64,000 nucleotides of DNA from Seminavis robusta. Lineage: Eukaryota > Bacillariophyta > Bacillariophyceae > Naviculales > Naviculaceae. Position 1 is the stretch's first letter. Every line of letters starts with the position of its first letter. The stretch spans positions 1-64,000 of the forward strand of contig CAICTM010000206.1 of the NCBI GenBank assembly GCA_903772945.1, in the 5' to 3' direction. The notes beneath the pieces are model-generated. The model worked only from the letters and a program-made list of their open reading frames with translations, was not told where the DNA came from and did no database searches. This document shows positions 12,045 to 22,169 of the stretch, piece by piece. Made by a program: the position numbers and the translations under genes.

Positions 12045-12773
12045 TTACATTGCACAGGCGGCAGCACCAAGACTCGAACCCATTCCATACCCAGCCCTTT
12101 TTGCTGCAGTGCTTCTCATATGCAACCTTTGGGCCTTGTTGGCAAATTTGATTTGATTGGGAGTGGAATCATTGCGATATGCACTTTTTGATCGTTGTTT
12201 CAATATCCTGCGAACCTGTGAATTCTTGCCCTTGTATGATTTGGAAAGTGCCTTCCAGGAATCTTGTGTCATCAAATGATAGTGACCGTATCCATATCGT
12301 CCGAAACCAAAAGCATAATCCTTCACAACGGGAATAATTTCACCCTTTTTGGGTTTTTCCTTTCTGGCGATATACGCTGGTTGGCCCATGACCTTGGCAG
12401 TGGGCTCTAACCACTGCGTACCGGTCAAGGGGTATTCGTAATAGCCTTCATTGGATGCGGCCAACTCGGCCAGCTCCGATCTCATGCACCCATTGATCGT
12501 GGTGTCATCGATTGCCATTGTCATGGTGGAAAAGGATGTACGACTTGTGGCAACCGAAGTATCATCCCAGTAGGCGGACGACACATGCGACGTGTCTACT
12601 TCGTCTTCTTTCGGGAATGCAGCGTCGTTGCTGCTGCTGCTGCCATGGGGAGCTTTGGATTCCTTACTTCTACTTGCTCCAAAGAGACAGCCAAAGGAGG
12701 AGAGCCAAGACTTCTTTTTCGGTAGAGGCTCTCCAACTTTGCTTTTGTCCCAGTTCGTTTTAACCATTGCCAT
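12045..12773 (-). CDS. Unrecognised basic protein, 242 aa
   Basis: Single open frame starting at MAMVKTNWDKSK (12773), chosen because the longer frame upstream has no ATG. The N-terminal third is Ser-rich and low complexity (SSSSNDAAFPKEDEVDTS). The middle holds an aromatic Gly/Tyr-rich patch (YAFGFGRYGYGHYHL, about residue 165) and the C-terminus is strongly basic. No signal peptide or membrane span is visible, and I recognise no family. Codon use looks like that of the neighbouring genes. Confidence 0.6.
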   Translation of the reverse strand: MAMVKTNWDKSKVGEPLPKKKSWLSSFGCLFGASRSKESKAPHGSSSSNDAAFPKEDEVDTSHVSSAYWDDTSVATSRTSFSTMTMAIDDTTINGCMRSELAELAASNEGYYEYPLTGTQWLEPTAKVMGQPAYIARKEKPKKGEIIPVVKDYAFGFGRYGYGHYHLMTQDSWKALSKSYKGKNSQVRRILKQRSKSAYRNDSTPNQIKFANKAQRLHMRSTAAKRAGYGMGSSLGAAACAM

Positions 12774-12821
12774 GTTTGCTGTTGAATGATCCTTCAATAC
12801 CTGAAGGGATGCAGGATACAC

Positions 12822-13933
12822 GTATCAGCGAAACTACAGTGCCTCTTGCTGGCTAGTCTACTTGGGGCGGCTGTTGCGAGATGTGAGAGGACCCCGAATT
12901 TGGGCTAAATAATAAAAATTCATATGCCTCCTGGCTCGTCTCCGTTTCCATAAATCTTTTATTACCAACACCTAACTCGCTTTATTGAAACAGTATTCGC
13001 GCGCTCCGCGCGCTCATCCCTTTCTCTGCTTCGCCCCGAAACGGATCCCTCATTCATGCGAAAAATGTGAAGAACGGCGAAACGGATCCCTCATTCATGC
13101 GAAAAATGTGAAGAACGCAAGGCGACTTTCATGTGCATGTACATGCGTTGACTGTATCCCGTCAATACAATACTAGTCGAATATGTAGACTTCTACAGAG
13201 GCCTCTAAGTAATGCACGCGGGGTATAATTCAAACCTCCACTCCCCATCGGTACCCTTACCCCTAAAAGCAAATCGTCTCCGGGAGACGAAATAATAAAA
13301 GTGGTAGTAAGGTCGTGCCGATAGCTAGTAGCATTGATTTGCGGCAAAACTTTACAACTTGTATCCTGAACGAAACTGTGGCAGACGCCTACTACCAAGT
13401 ACCGAACAATGCCGTTCTTTGACCGGGCTGGTGCCACGCTAGCAATCTCTACTAGCTAGGATGTGCTCGCAGTTCCTCCCACCTCCCAATGCCCAATTCC
13501 CAGTACAAGTACGACTGCCGGAGTAGAACTGCTTCAAATCGTCGCTCATGATTTGTGGTGAGCGAATCATGGCTCTGACCTCAGTGTATAAATCCTTAGA
13601 TAGCTAACAGGCGTCACACCCTCTCAGGAGGCCAGTGAGCAGACTTGACTGTGGGAAATGCCCGGGCGTCGGCTCGTCGGTTGTCCTCAAGCACATCTCG
13701 TCATTATTAGACGTTCAGTTTTTTGTTGTTGCTTCAAATCGTCGCTGATCCTTCTTTCCTGCGGTGGACCCGTCCAACCATCATCGCTGATCCTCTCACT
13801 TTGCAGCTGATAGGATGCCGTGTTGCCTGCAGCTCCAGCACGTGGTGATACTTTCTCGTCGGAAGAAGCCATCTCTAACAAGATGCACGGGTACCAAAGA
13901 TTTTGCTTCACGCAACAAAACGGTCGTCTTTTG
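12822..13933. other. Intergenic with a 41-bp tandem repeat
   Basis: No certain gene. A perfect 40-bp sequence (starting CGAAACGGATCCCTCATTC) is repeated twice with period 41 at 13037 and 13078. A 61-residue minus-strand frame from ATG 13872 (MASSDEKVSPRAG...) contains two RISDD repeats and could be a small protein or a first exon; it lies just outside the tandem array. Confidence 0.4.
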
Positions 13934-13963
13934 AAATTTTTTTAAGCTAGTACTATAAAGGTA

Positions 13964-14015
13964 GAGCCCCCGCAGGGGGCTCTGAACCATAAAGATTGGG
14001 CCCCTTGGGGCCCAA
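13964..14015 (-). terminator. Two GC-rich hairpins downstream of unit A gene
   Basis: Two perfect inverted repeats lie just beyond the stop of the unit A gene: 13964-13982 (8-bp stem GAGCCCCC, loop GCA) and 13996-14015 (9-bp stem TTGGGCCCC, loop TT). Near-identical hairpins recur in units B, C and D at the same place, though the first stem is slightly imperfect in B and D. On the minus-strand transcript they fall in the 3' UTR. A role in 3' end formation or RNA stability is inference. Confidence 0.45.
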
Positions 14016-14031
14016 CCACCAAGCTAGCTAG

Positions 14032-14628
14032 CTAGTGGGAGTGGAACACATGGTCTTCTGGCTTGCCCTCAAAGCACTGCAGCAGAGCCTCCTGCATCTT
14101 CGGCTTTGACTTTGGGATGGACTTTCCCAGGACCCTGGCCCAACCCTTCATGTCTGCGAAGCTTGTGTGTGGGTCCAACAGCTTGGCTTTGGTCAGACCA
14201 CCTTGCTTTGGAGCAGCCTTTCTCTTCCCAGCGGCATGTTCATTGATCCTGGCCATCTGAACAAGCTGACCCTTGTGTCTGAGCAAAGCTTTGGCATGCT
14301 GGGGCCTCAGCCTACCCCTGAGACCAGCGTTGCCCTGCCGCATCATGTTGAAGTGCATTCGATCGAATGATTCAGCAGCCTTGCAAGGGTCTCATACAGG
14401 GGATGTGACTCCGTGGACTGCTCCCTGCGGGAAATGGTTCTGCAGATGCCGATCCAATTTCCCCGCCACTAGAGGAGTCCTAGCTTTCACAGAGGCACGT
14501 CCTGTCTTGCCAACAGCCGCCAAGAACACCATGCCGTTGTCGTCCACCTTGGGGAACCGTCCACTGGAGTACATGTTCCGGATGTAGTGGTCGATACCAG
14601 CCGGCGCCTCTTTCGTACTCGCACTCAT
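14032..14628 (-). CDS. Array gene, unit A (unrecognised basic protein)
   Basis: Reads MSASTKEAPAGIDHYIRN... from ATG 14628 to a stop at 14032, 199 codons in one frame interrupted by a single TGA at 14394-14392. The first part (APAGIDHYI...GRFPKVDDNGMVFLAAVGKT) is conserved in all units. The second (MHFNMMRQGNAGLRGRLRP) and the tail (FADMKGWARVLGKSIPKSKP...) are basic; the last 40 residues are faintly SAP-like, low confidence. Compared with unit D this copy lacks about 240 bp inside the gene. No family is recognised. The TGA may be real, an error (two bases appear missing beside it relative to unit D) or part of an unrecognised intron. Confidence 0.55.
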
Positions 14629-14885
14629 CGTCTTCGGAGGATTGCGATGAAAGCGGCTATGTCCTCGGCTGCGGTGAGGAGTACCTCTGCGGCTACTGAA
14701 TTCGTCGGCTGCGGTGAGTACATCCTCTTGCGAAGTACCTCTGCGGCTACTGAATACGGAAGGGATGACCTCGTTTTATTGTCTGCTTCACTATCTCGCT
14801 CAAATTCAAAATCCTCGAAATCCTCTGGCGAAATCCTCTGGATGCATGCTCTGTCGGTCTTTCGAAAACAACACGAAAACAACAC
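14625..14885 (-). CDS. Leader ORF overlapping array gene A by ATGA
   Basis: An 86-codon frame starting MLFSCCFRKTD ends in a TGA that overlaps the ATG of the array gene (ATGA). The same start and the same overlapping end (DIAAFIAILRRR) appear in unit D (18656-18943, 95 codons), although the middle differs in repeat number. It sits in the expected 5' leader, so it could be an upstream ORF acting by termination-reinitiation, or simply a conserved leader. Its middle is made of the repeated SVAAEVL-coding block. Confidence 0.35.
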   Translation of the reverse strand: MLFSCCFRKTDRACIQRISPEDFEDFEFERDSEADNKTRSSLPYSVAAEVLRKRMYSPQPTNSVAAEVLLTAAEDIAAFIAILRRR

Positions 14886-15001
14886 GAAACAACACGACGA
14901 GAGACTGATCGAGCTGACACAGAGAAAACAAATAATAATTAAATAAATAAATAAATAAATAATAAATAAATAAATAAATAAATAGATGCGAAATGCACGA
15001 C

Positions 15002-15047
15002 TGACGTCAGTCGGCTGTGACGTCAGTCGGCTATCACGTTTGATTGG
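15002..15047 (-). promoter_or_regulatory. Promoter-like block of unit A: two TGACGTCA and CCAAT
   Basis: Perfect palindromic CRE/bZIP sites TGACGTCA at 15002-15009 and 15018-15025, plus an inverted CCAAT box (ATTGG, 15043-15047), all upstream of the minus-strand gene with an (AAAT)n tract between. In diatoms TGACGT-type elements bound by bZIP proteins are known in CO2/cAMP-responsive promoters; assignment here is by motif only. Confidence 0.55.
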
Positions 15048-15282
15048 CTAATCCTCTACAGGGGCTCTACAGCGATTCTACAGAGGTAGTGTACCGATTG
15101 GGCCGATGTCGGCACGACGGTCCTGCTGTACTTTCTGTACCAATCGTTTGAGGTTCTGATATGCGAACTACCGTCTTAGTCAGGAAAATTTTTTTAGCTA
15201 GTACTATAAAGGTTGAGCCCCCGCAGGGGGCTTAGAACACAAAGATTGGGCCCCTTGGGGCCCAACCACCAGGGTAGCTAGC

Positions 15283-16078
15283 TAGTGGGAGTGGAACACA
15301 TGGCTTTCTGGCTTGCCCTCAAAGCACTGCAGCAGAACCTCCGCATCTTCGGCTTTGTCTTTTGGATGGACTTTCCCAGACCCTGGCCCAATTCTTCATG
15401 TCTGCGAAGCTTGTGGAGGAGTCCAACAGCTTGGCTTTGGTCAGCCGCCTTGCTTTGGAGCAGCCTTTCTCTTGCCAGCCGCATGTTGATTGATGGCGGC
15501 CATCTGAACCAGCTAACCCCCCTCTCTGAGCAAAGCTTTGGCATGCTGGGGCCTCAGCCTACCCCTGAGACCAGCGTTGCCCTGTCGCATCATGTTGAAG
15601 TGCATTTGATCGAATGATTCCGCAGCGAGCACGGCAACATTGTCCGTGTTGGCGGCGCTACCATAGTGCTCGATTGCGTGCTCGACTGAGTTATCAAAGA
15701 CTTCTTTCTGCTTGGCACTCAGTTTTTTTGAAGGATCCAACCACCGGTTGACAACACTGACCTGATAGAGGGACATGGGGCTCTGGTTCCTGCTCCAATT
15801 GTATTTGGGACTGGCCTGCAGCTTCGTCCTTCCTTGCAAGGGCTCTCATAACAGGGGATGTGACTCCGTGGACTGCTCCCTGCGGGAAATGGTTCTGCAG
15901 ATGCCGATCCAATTTCCCCGCCACTGAGGAGTCCTAGCTTTCAAGAGGCACTCCTGTCTTGCAACAGCCGCCAAGAACACCATGCCGTTGTCGTCCACCT
16001 TGGGGAACCGTCCACTGGAGTACAGGTCCGGATGTAGTGGTCGATACAAGCCGGCGCCTCTTTCGTGCTCGCACTCAT
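15283..16078 (-). CDS. Array gene, unit B, disrupted
   Basis: Unit B copy of the array gene from ATG 16078. It has the longer middle (KYNWSRNQSPMSLYQVSVV...DPSKKLSAKQKEVF, about 15640-15815) that unit A lacks. A TAG at 15515-15513 replaces the CAG codon of unit A (LLREGG then stop), so the last 75 or so residues are not read unless the stop is bypassed; unit D has the same change, so it predates the A-B/C-D duplication or was homogenised. Several one-base deletions in the N-terminal half (about 15930-16060) look like consensus errors. Confidence 0.5.
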
Positions 16079-16418
16079 CGTCTTCGGAGGATTGCGATGA
16101 AAGCGGCTATGTCCTCGGCTGCGGGAGGAGTACCTCTGCGGCTGCTATGTCCTCGGCTGCGGTGAGAGTACCTCTGCGGCTACTGAATCTGCGGCTACTG
16201 AATGCGGTATCACCTCTGCGAAGTACCTCTGGGCTACTGAATACGGAGGGATGACCTCGGTTTTATTGTTTTGCTTCACTATCTGGATCAATTCGAAATC
16301 CTCTCTCTGGATGCATGCTCCGTCGGTCTTTCGAAAACAACACGAAAACAACACGACGAGAGACTGATGAGCTGACACAGAGAAAAAATAAATAATAAAT
16401 AAATAAATAATGCACGAC

Positions 16419-16441
16419 TGACGTCAGTCAGCTGTGATTGG
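16419..16441 (-). promoter_or_regulatory. Promoter-like block of unit B
   Basis: One TGACGTCA (16419-16426) followed by an inverted CCAAT box (16437-16441), at the same place relative to the unit B gene as in unit A. The second CRE copy seen in units A and C is absent here and in D. Confidence 0.5.
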
Positions 16442-16652
16442 CTAGTGGCTCTACACGATTCTACAGAGGTATACGGATGGGCTGATGTCGGCACGACGGT
16501 CCTGCTGTACTTTCTGTCCAATCGTTTGAGGTTCTGTATGCGAACTACCGTGTCTTGAATTTTTTTAAGCTAGTACTATAAAGGTGAGCCCCCGCAGGGG
16601 GCTCTGAACCATAAAGATTGGGCCCCTTGGGGCCCAACCACCAAGCTAGTAG

Positions 16653-17234
16653 CTAGTGGAGTGGAACACATGGTCTCTGGCTTGCCCTCAAAGACTGCAG
16701 CAGAGCCTCCTGCATCTTCGGCTTTGCTTTGGGATGCTTTCCCAGGACCCTGGCCCAACCCTTCATGTCTGCGAAGCTTGTGCGTGGGTCCAACAGCTTG
16801 GCTTTGGTCAGACCACCTTGCTTTGGAGCAGCCTTTCTCTTCCAGCGGCATGTTCATTGATCCTGGCATCTGAACAAGCTGACCCTTGTGTCTGAGCAAA
16901 GCTTTGGCATGCTGGGGCCTCAGCCTACCCTGAGACCAGCGTTGCCCTCCGCATCATGTTGAAGTGTTTCGATCGAATGATTCCAGCCTTGCAAGGGCTC
17001 TCATACAGGGGATGTGACTCCGTGGACTGCTCCTGCGGGAAATGGTTCTGCAGATGCCGATCCATTTCCCCGCCACTAGAGGAGTCCTAGCTTTCACAGA
17101 GGCACGTCCTGTCTTGCCAACAGCCGCCAAGAACACCATGCCGTTGTCGTCCACTTGGGGAACCGTCCACTGGAGTACAGGTCCGGATGTAGTGGTCGAT
17201 ACAAGCCGGCGCCTCTTTCGTTACTCGCACTCAT
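16653..17234 (-). CDS. Array gene, unit C, heavily disrupted
   Basis: Unit C copy of the array gene (ATG at 17234), of the short A type. It differs from unit A by many one- to three-base deletions spread evenly, for example within the CTAGCTAGCTAG string and in the tail-coding part, so no long frame survives. The evenness and the absence of substitutions suggest sequence error rather than decay. Confidence 0.45.
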
Positions 17235-17538
17235 CGTCTTCGGAGGATCGATGAAAGCGGCTATGTCCTCGGCTGCGTGAGGAGTACCTCTGCGGCTACT
17301 GAATCTGCGGCTACTGATTGCGGTAAGTACACCTCTGCGAAGTACCTTCTGCGGCTACTGAATACGGAAGGGATGACCTCGGTTTTATTGTCTTGCTTCA
17401 CTATCTCGCTAAAATTCAAATCCTCTGGAACCTCTGGAAATCCTCTGGATGCATGCTCTGTCGGTCTTTCGAAAACAACACGAAAACAACACGACGAGAC
17501 TGATCGAGCTGACACAGAGAAAACAAATAATTAAATAA

Positions 17539-17570
<32 letters not shown>

Positions 17571-17602
17571 ATAGATGCGAAATGCACGACTGACGCAGTC
17601 GT

Positions 17603-17646
17603 TGACGTCAGTCGCTGTGACGTCAGTCGGCTATACGTTTGATTGG
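17603..17646 (-). promoter_or_regulatory. Promoter-like block of unit C
   Basis: TGACGTCA at 17603-17610 and 17618-17625 with an inverted CCAAT box at 17642-17646; a third, damaged copy lies at 17591. Same layout as unit A. Confidence 0.5.
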
Positions 17647-17871
17647 CTATGGCTACAGCGATTCTACAGAGGTAGTGTAGGATTGGGCCGATGTCGGCAC
17701 ACGGTCCGCTGTACTTTCTGTACAATCTTTGAGTTCTGTTATGCGAACTACCGTCTTAGTCAGGAAAATTTTTTTAGCTAGTACTATAAAGGTTGAGCCC
17801 CGCAGGGGGCTTAGAACCACAAAGATTGGGCCCCTTGGGGCCCAACCACCAGGGTAGCTAGCTAGTGGGAG

Positions 17872-18659
17872 TGGAACACATGCCTTCTGGCTTGCCCTCA
17901 AAGCACTGCAGCAGAACCTCCCGCATCTTCGGCTTTGTCTTTTGGATGGACTTTCCCAGGACCCTGGCCCAACTTCATGTCTGGAAGCTTGTGGGGAGTC
18001 CACAGCTTGGCTTTGGTCAGACCGCCTTGCTTTGGAGCGCCTTTCTCTTGCCAGCGCATGTTGATTGATGGCGGCCATCTGAACCAGCTAACCCCCCTCT
18101 CTGAGCAAAGCTTTGGCATGCTGGGGCCTCAGCCTACCCCTGAGACCAGCGTTGCCCTGTCGCATCATGTTGAAGTGCATTTGATCGAATGATTCCGCAG
18201 CGAGCACGGCAAACATTGTCCGTGTTGGCGGCGCTACCATAGTGCTCGATTGCGTGCTCGACTGAGTTATCAAAGACTTCTTTCTGCTTGGCACTCAGTT
18301 TTTTTGAAGGATCCAACCACCGGTTGACAACACTGACCTGATAGAGGGACATGGGGCTCTGGTTCCTGCTCCAATTGTATTTGGGACTGGCCTGCAGCTT
18401 CGTCCTTCCTTGCAAGGGCTCTCATAACAGGGGATGTGACTCCGTGGACTGCTCCCTGCGGGAAATGGTTCTGCAGATGCCGATCCAATTTCCCCGCCAC
18501 TAGAGGAGTCCTAGCTTTCACAGAGGCACATCCTGTCTTGCCAACAGCCGCCAAGAACACCATGCCGTTGTCGTCCACCTTGGGGAACCGTCCACTGGAG
18601 TACAGGTCATGGATGTAGTGGTCGATACCAGCCGGCGCCTCTTTCGTGCTCGCACTCAT
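17872..18659 (-). CDS. Array gene, unit D
   Basis: Unit D copy from ATG 18659 (MSASTKEAPAGIDHYIHDL). The N-terminal part is clean through GAVHGVTSPVMRALA; the conserved middle (TKLQASPKYNWSRNQSP, VVNRWLDPSKKLSAKQKE, VEHAIEHYGSAANTDN) then continues in another frame, so one indel or a missed intron lies near 18420. The TAG shared with unit B (18090-18088) cuts the basic tail. The beginning of the unit (17880-18060) carries small deletions relative to B. No family recognised. Confidence 0.5.
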
Positions 18660-19004
18660 CGTCTTCGGAGGATTGCGATGAAAGCGGCTATGTCTCGGCT
18701 GCGGTGAGGAGTACCTCTGCGGCTGCTATGTCCTCGGCTGCGGTGAGGAGTACCTCTGCGGCTACTGAATCTGCGGCTACTGAATGCGGTAAGTACACCT
18801 CTGCGAAGTACCTCTGCGGCTACTGAATACGGAAGGGATGACCTCGGTTTTATTTGTCTTGCTTCACTATCTGGATCAAATTCGAAATCCTCTCTCTGGA
18901 TGCATGCTCCGTCGGTCTTTCGAAAACAACACGAAAACAACACGACGAGAGACTGATCGAGCTGACACAGAGAAAAATAAATAAATAAATAAATAATGCA
19001 CGAC

Positions 19005-19027
19005 TGACGTCAGTCAGCTGTGATTGG
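19005..19027 (-). promoter_or_regulatory. Promoter-like block of unit D
   Basis: TGACGTCA at 19005-19012 and an inverted CCAAT box at 19023-19027, with the same spacing to the (AAAT)n tract as in unit B. Confidence 0.5.
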
Positions 19028-19632
19028 CTAGTGGCTCTACAGCGATTCTACAGAGGTACACTACGGATCGGGTCGATGTCGGCACGACGGTCCTGCTGTA
19101 CTTTCTGTACCAATCGTTTGAGGTTCTGATATGCGAACTACCGTGTCTTACTATTTCCTTGCAAAAACCTATGTCATAGAGCTGCGGTGGCTACACGTAA
19201 CCAGAGCTGGCTAGACACGGGAGTTATCAGTACGGTGGGTGAGCTGATGGCTTCTACTGTAGTACTACTAGTACCAGTACCGGTTCTTCAGCTTGTGTTT
19301 TGGAGTTGGAGGTTGGATGGAAGGAAGGGAGCCAAAACACGACCGGATAGCATGTGATTTCCGTTGATGAAAGTTGTCGTCTCACGTGTCTTCCTACACT
19401 TTCCAAGTTCCCTAAGTCTGTCCGGGATATTGACTAAATCTACCAATGTCACATAACGTAAGTAATTTTGAAAATACCGTCCCCCTAAGTACTTTAACCG
19501 CACCAGATTCTCAAGTCGCGGTCCGAATGCTCCGACGGCACTTGTGAAATTTGCGGCCTCATCATTCATTTCGCATCCACCGATCTGTTCGTCAATGAAT
19601 GAAAGGTGCAAATTCATTATCTCATCATTGCA

Positions 19633-22169
19633 ATGACCAAGATGGTGTTGAGAAGGTTACTGCTATGTTTCTGGATGCTGCTCATCCAATGGTGCCTCCA
19701 ATGTCACTGCGTTGGACTTGGAACGGGTATCCCTGGTGATGAGACTGCACAATCTGGATTGAGGAGAAAGAAGAATGGATTGTTCGCCAAGAATGACAGC
19801 CAAAGGGTATCTACTACTAGTAGGCAACCACCCACAGCCACTGTATCTATTGCTTCAGATAATCATCGCAATCTGATGCAAATAGTCGCCTCTGGTCATG
19901 GAGAGTACACCTTTGAATACGACGGCGGTGCCTCTTCCAGTAGTACTGGTAGCGGTCAAACAGCACACTCGGCCGGTGGTGATCTCCCTCCCATTGAAAA
20001 CGCCCAAGGCGACATTGTCATGCCCGGTCCTGGCTGCAGTTTTCCCAATTTTGACGGCACCACAACCACCTTTTTAGAAGGTCAATCGATGGGTACCTAT
20101 CGCATGATTCACAGCTGTGCCAACAATGTCCCCGAAGCTTTTCCGTGCTATTGCATCAGTGGCGCTCCCGGTCAAATGGTCTGCCCCTACTGCTTTTATC
20201 GCGATACATTCAATAACAATGTCTGTGGCCGCAGTGGGGAAATCATCGGCGTCTTGCACCCCAATCGAACGCTGCTCAATTGTCAATGCACCGTGGCGGT
20301 CGAACCATTTGGCAGCAGTTACGACGTCAAAATCACCTCCAATTGTGACATGGTCGATTTGACCACGGCGGCACCCAGCAGTGGTGGAGGAGGATCATTC
20401 GGCATTGATACATCCACAACACCACCTGTTACGGTCACTCCCGTGGCGACACCCCCACCCACGTCGACGTTTGTCTTTCCCACGACACCTGCTCCTTCGT
20501 CGACCTTTGTTTTTCCCACAACGCCTGCACCAGTCACAGCACTCCCCGTGCCGCCACCCACATTGGGTCCGACCACGGGTGGAGGAGAATCATTGGGGGA
20601 TGGTGGTTTGGGGGATAACAATAACAACAACATTGCCAATCCTGTAGTCACCTACCAACCCGGCAACCTGACCATTTATCAAGACGGATTGTGGTTATCT
20701 CAAGGATTGACCGCACGCGTCTTGGCGATTGCCGGGGAAAAGGTTCCCTACGAAGCTCCGGGGTCGGAATTCTTGGCGGGGTCCACCAACGCCTTGGTGG
20801 CCCGTCAAACACTCATGGAATCGCAAGTGGAATTCCATTACGATCCCGATGGTGCCGCCACCTTTTTGGACAATCGACCCAGTAACACGGGTGGATGGAT
20901 CTATGTGAGCAACAGCGAAAAGACCGACGGGGGTGTTGGTGCTGTCACATTCAATGCCCAAGGACAAGTCATTGATTACCGTCGACTCTTGCAGGGGACG
21001 CTGTGGAACTGCAATGGCGGGAAAACTCCCTGGGGAACCTGGGTGACGGCCGAAGAAGATACCGACAAGTTTGAAGGTCGATTGTGGCAAGTCGATCCGT
21101 ACGGTGTGCGAGACCCCATGCCGCTCACATTGGGCAGTGGGGGTGGTGCTTGGGAGGCGTTTGCCTATGATATTCGAGATTTGAATAAACCCTACTACTT
21201 TGTCACGGAAGATGATGAGGAGGGAGCCATGCATCGATGGACGCCCGATTCGGTGGTGTGGGGTATGGATCCTTGGATGATGTTGCATGGATCTGGTCAG
21301 ACGGACTATTTAATACTCCAACCGGACTTTGACAATGGAAATGGCAACAATGGAACCTTTTATTGGACCGCGGATTTAGATGAGGCACGTGACAATGCCA
21401 AGGACTTTTACCAATACTCAGAAGGCATTGATGTCCATGGAAACATATTGACGTTTGTCTGCAAGGGAGACTATATTCTGTTTCGACTGAATCTAGACAC
21501 AATGAAATATGAACGAAAGAACACTCGTGCAGGACTCTTTGATGGTGAACCGGGTGAGTTAGTTATGATGGCGGCGGCAATCAACTCTCGAGGTGGCTTG
21601 AATCTGACTGACATCTCTCTTCTGCTTGCTTGCTTTCGTCGCCCCCTGTGCCATCCAATCCATGCAGACCAAGTCCGCACCATATTGCAAGATGATGGAA
21701 GCACATTGCTTTACTTTAGCGAAGACTACGGCAACGTTGCTGGTATTCACGCCCGTGATGAAGATGGTAACTTCTTTACCATATTGGAAGGGCCAGATTT
21801 TGCGCCCGGTGAGTAGGAATGGCCGCAGAGGATGAGTCTATATTGTGCATCAGTCCAATCGTCCGAACTAGTTCTAATTTCTCTTTTTGCTTTTCGTGTC
21901 CTCCCTATCCAGAAACCACTGGAATTTCGTTCAGCCCAGATGGTACGTTCTTGGAATGTCACCCACATACTGGCAACTTTTACTGGGTATGACAGATCGC
22001 GTCTCATTGCCTTCTCCTCGTCGATATAGGGAAACGCATGTACTTTCAGTTTCAGGAGGATGGCTACTTGTTTGAGGCCACACGTGACGACGGCCTGTCC
22101 TTTCATGCTGCCACTGTCAATCTCAAGCCACGATTGACAGAAGACCCAAGAAAGTATCGCCGACAATGA
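19633..22169 (+). CDS. Secreted DUF839/PhoX-like protein, paralog 2
   Basis: Secreted or anchored DUF839/PhoX-like protein of 743 residues. Exons 19633-21553, 21668-21808, 21913-21942 and 22030-22169; introns 114, 104 and 87 nt, all GT-AG and phase 1. The N-terminus MVLRRLLLCFWMLLIQWCL is a signal peptide. A Cys-rich module (CSFPNFDGTTTTF ... CPYCFYRDTFNNNVC) and a long Pro/Thr linker precede the propeller-like domain with NCNGGKTPWGTWVTAEE, WQVDPYGVRD and YFVTEDD. Unlike paralog 1 the motif keeps the Cys and the acidic pair, so metal binding is plausible. Exon 3 is only 30 nt (codes ETTGISFSPDG with its junctions), and paralog 1 encodes the whole region without introns. The start at 19633 was preferred to an upstream in-frame codon because it begins the signal peptide. 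Confidence 0.8.

Larger units (their letters stand above)
13934..19150 (-). repeat. Four-unit tandem gene array (A-D), paired duplication
   Basis: Four head-to-tail units: A 13934-15184, B 15185-16556, C 16557-17764, D 17765-19150. Each begins (plus strand) with an A/T run and CTAGTACTATAAAGG, then GC-rich hairpins, a minus-strand gene, a leader with repeated TTCAGTAGCCGCAGAGGTAC blocks, an (AAAT)n tract, TGACGTCA and CCAAT boxes and a shared end. A resembles C, and B resembles D; B and D carry an extra segment of about 240 bp inside the gene. So the array is a 2.6-kb pair (A-B) duplicated as C-D. Units B (second half), C and D (first part) contain many one- to three-base deletions relative to their partners. 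Confidence 0.85.

Noticed and set aside
12050-12090. tRNA-like GGTTCGAGTC string (B-box-like)
   Set aside because: It is inside the coding sequence of the basic 242-residue protein and no cloverleaf can be drawn.
19288-19617. 109-codon minus-strand frame upstream of the second DUF839-like gene
   Set aside because: Lies in the probable promoter, has no domain, and codon use is not convincing.
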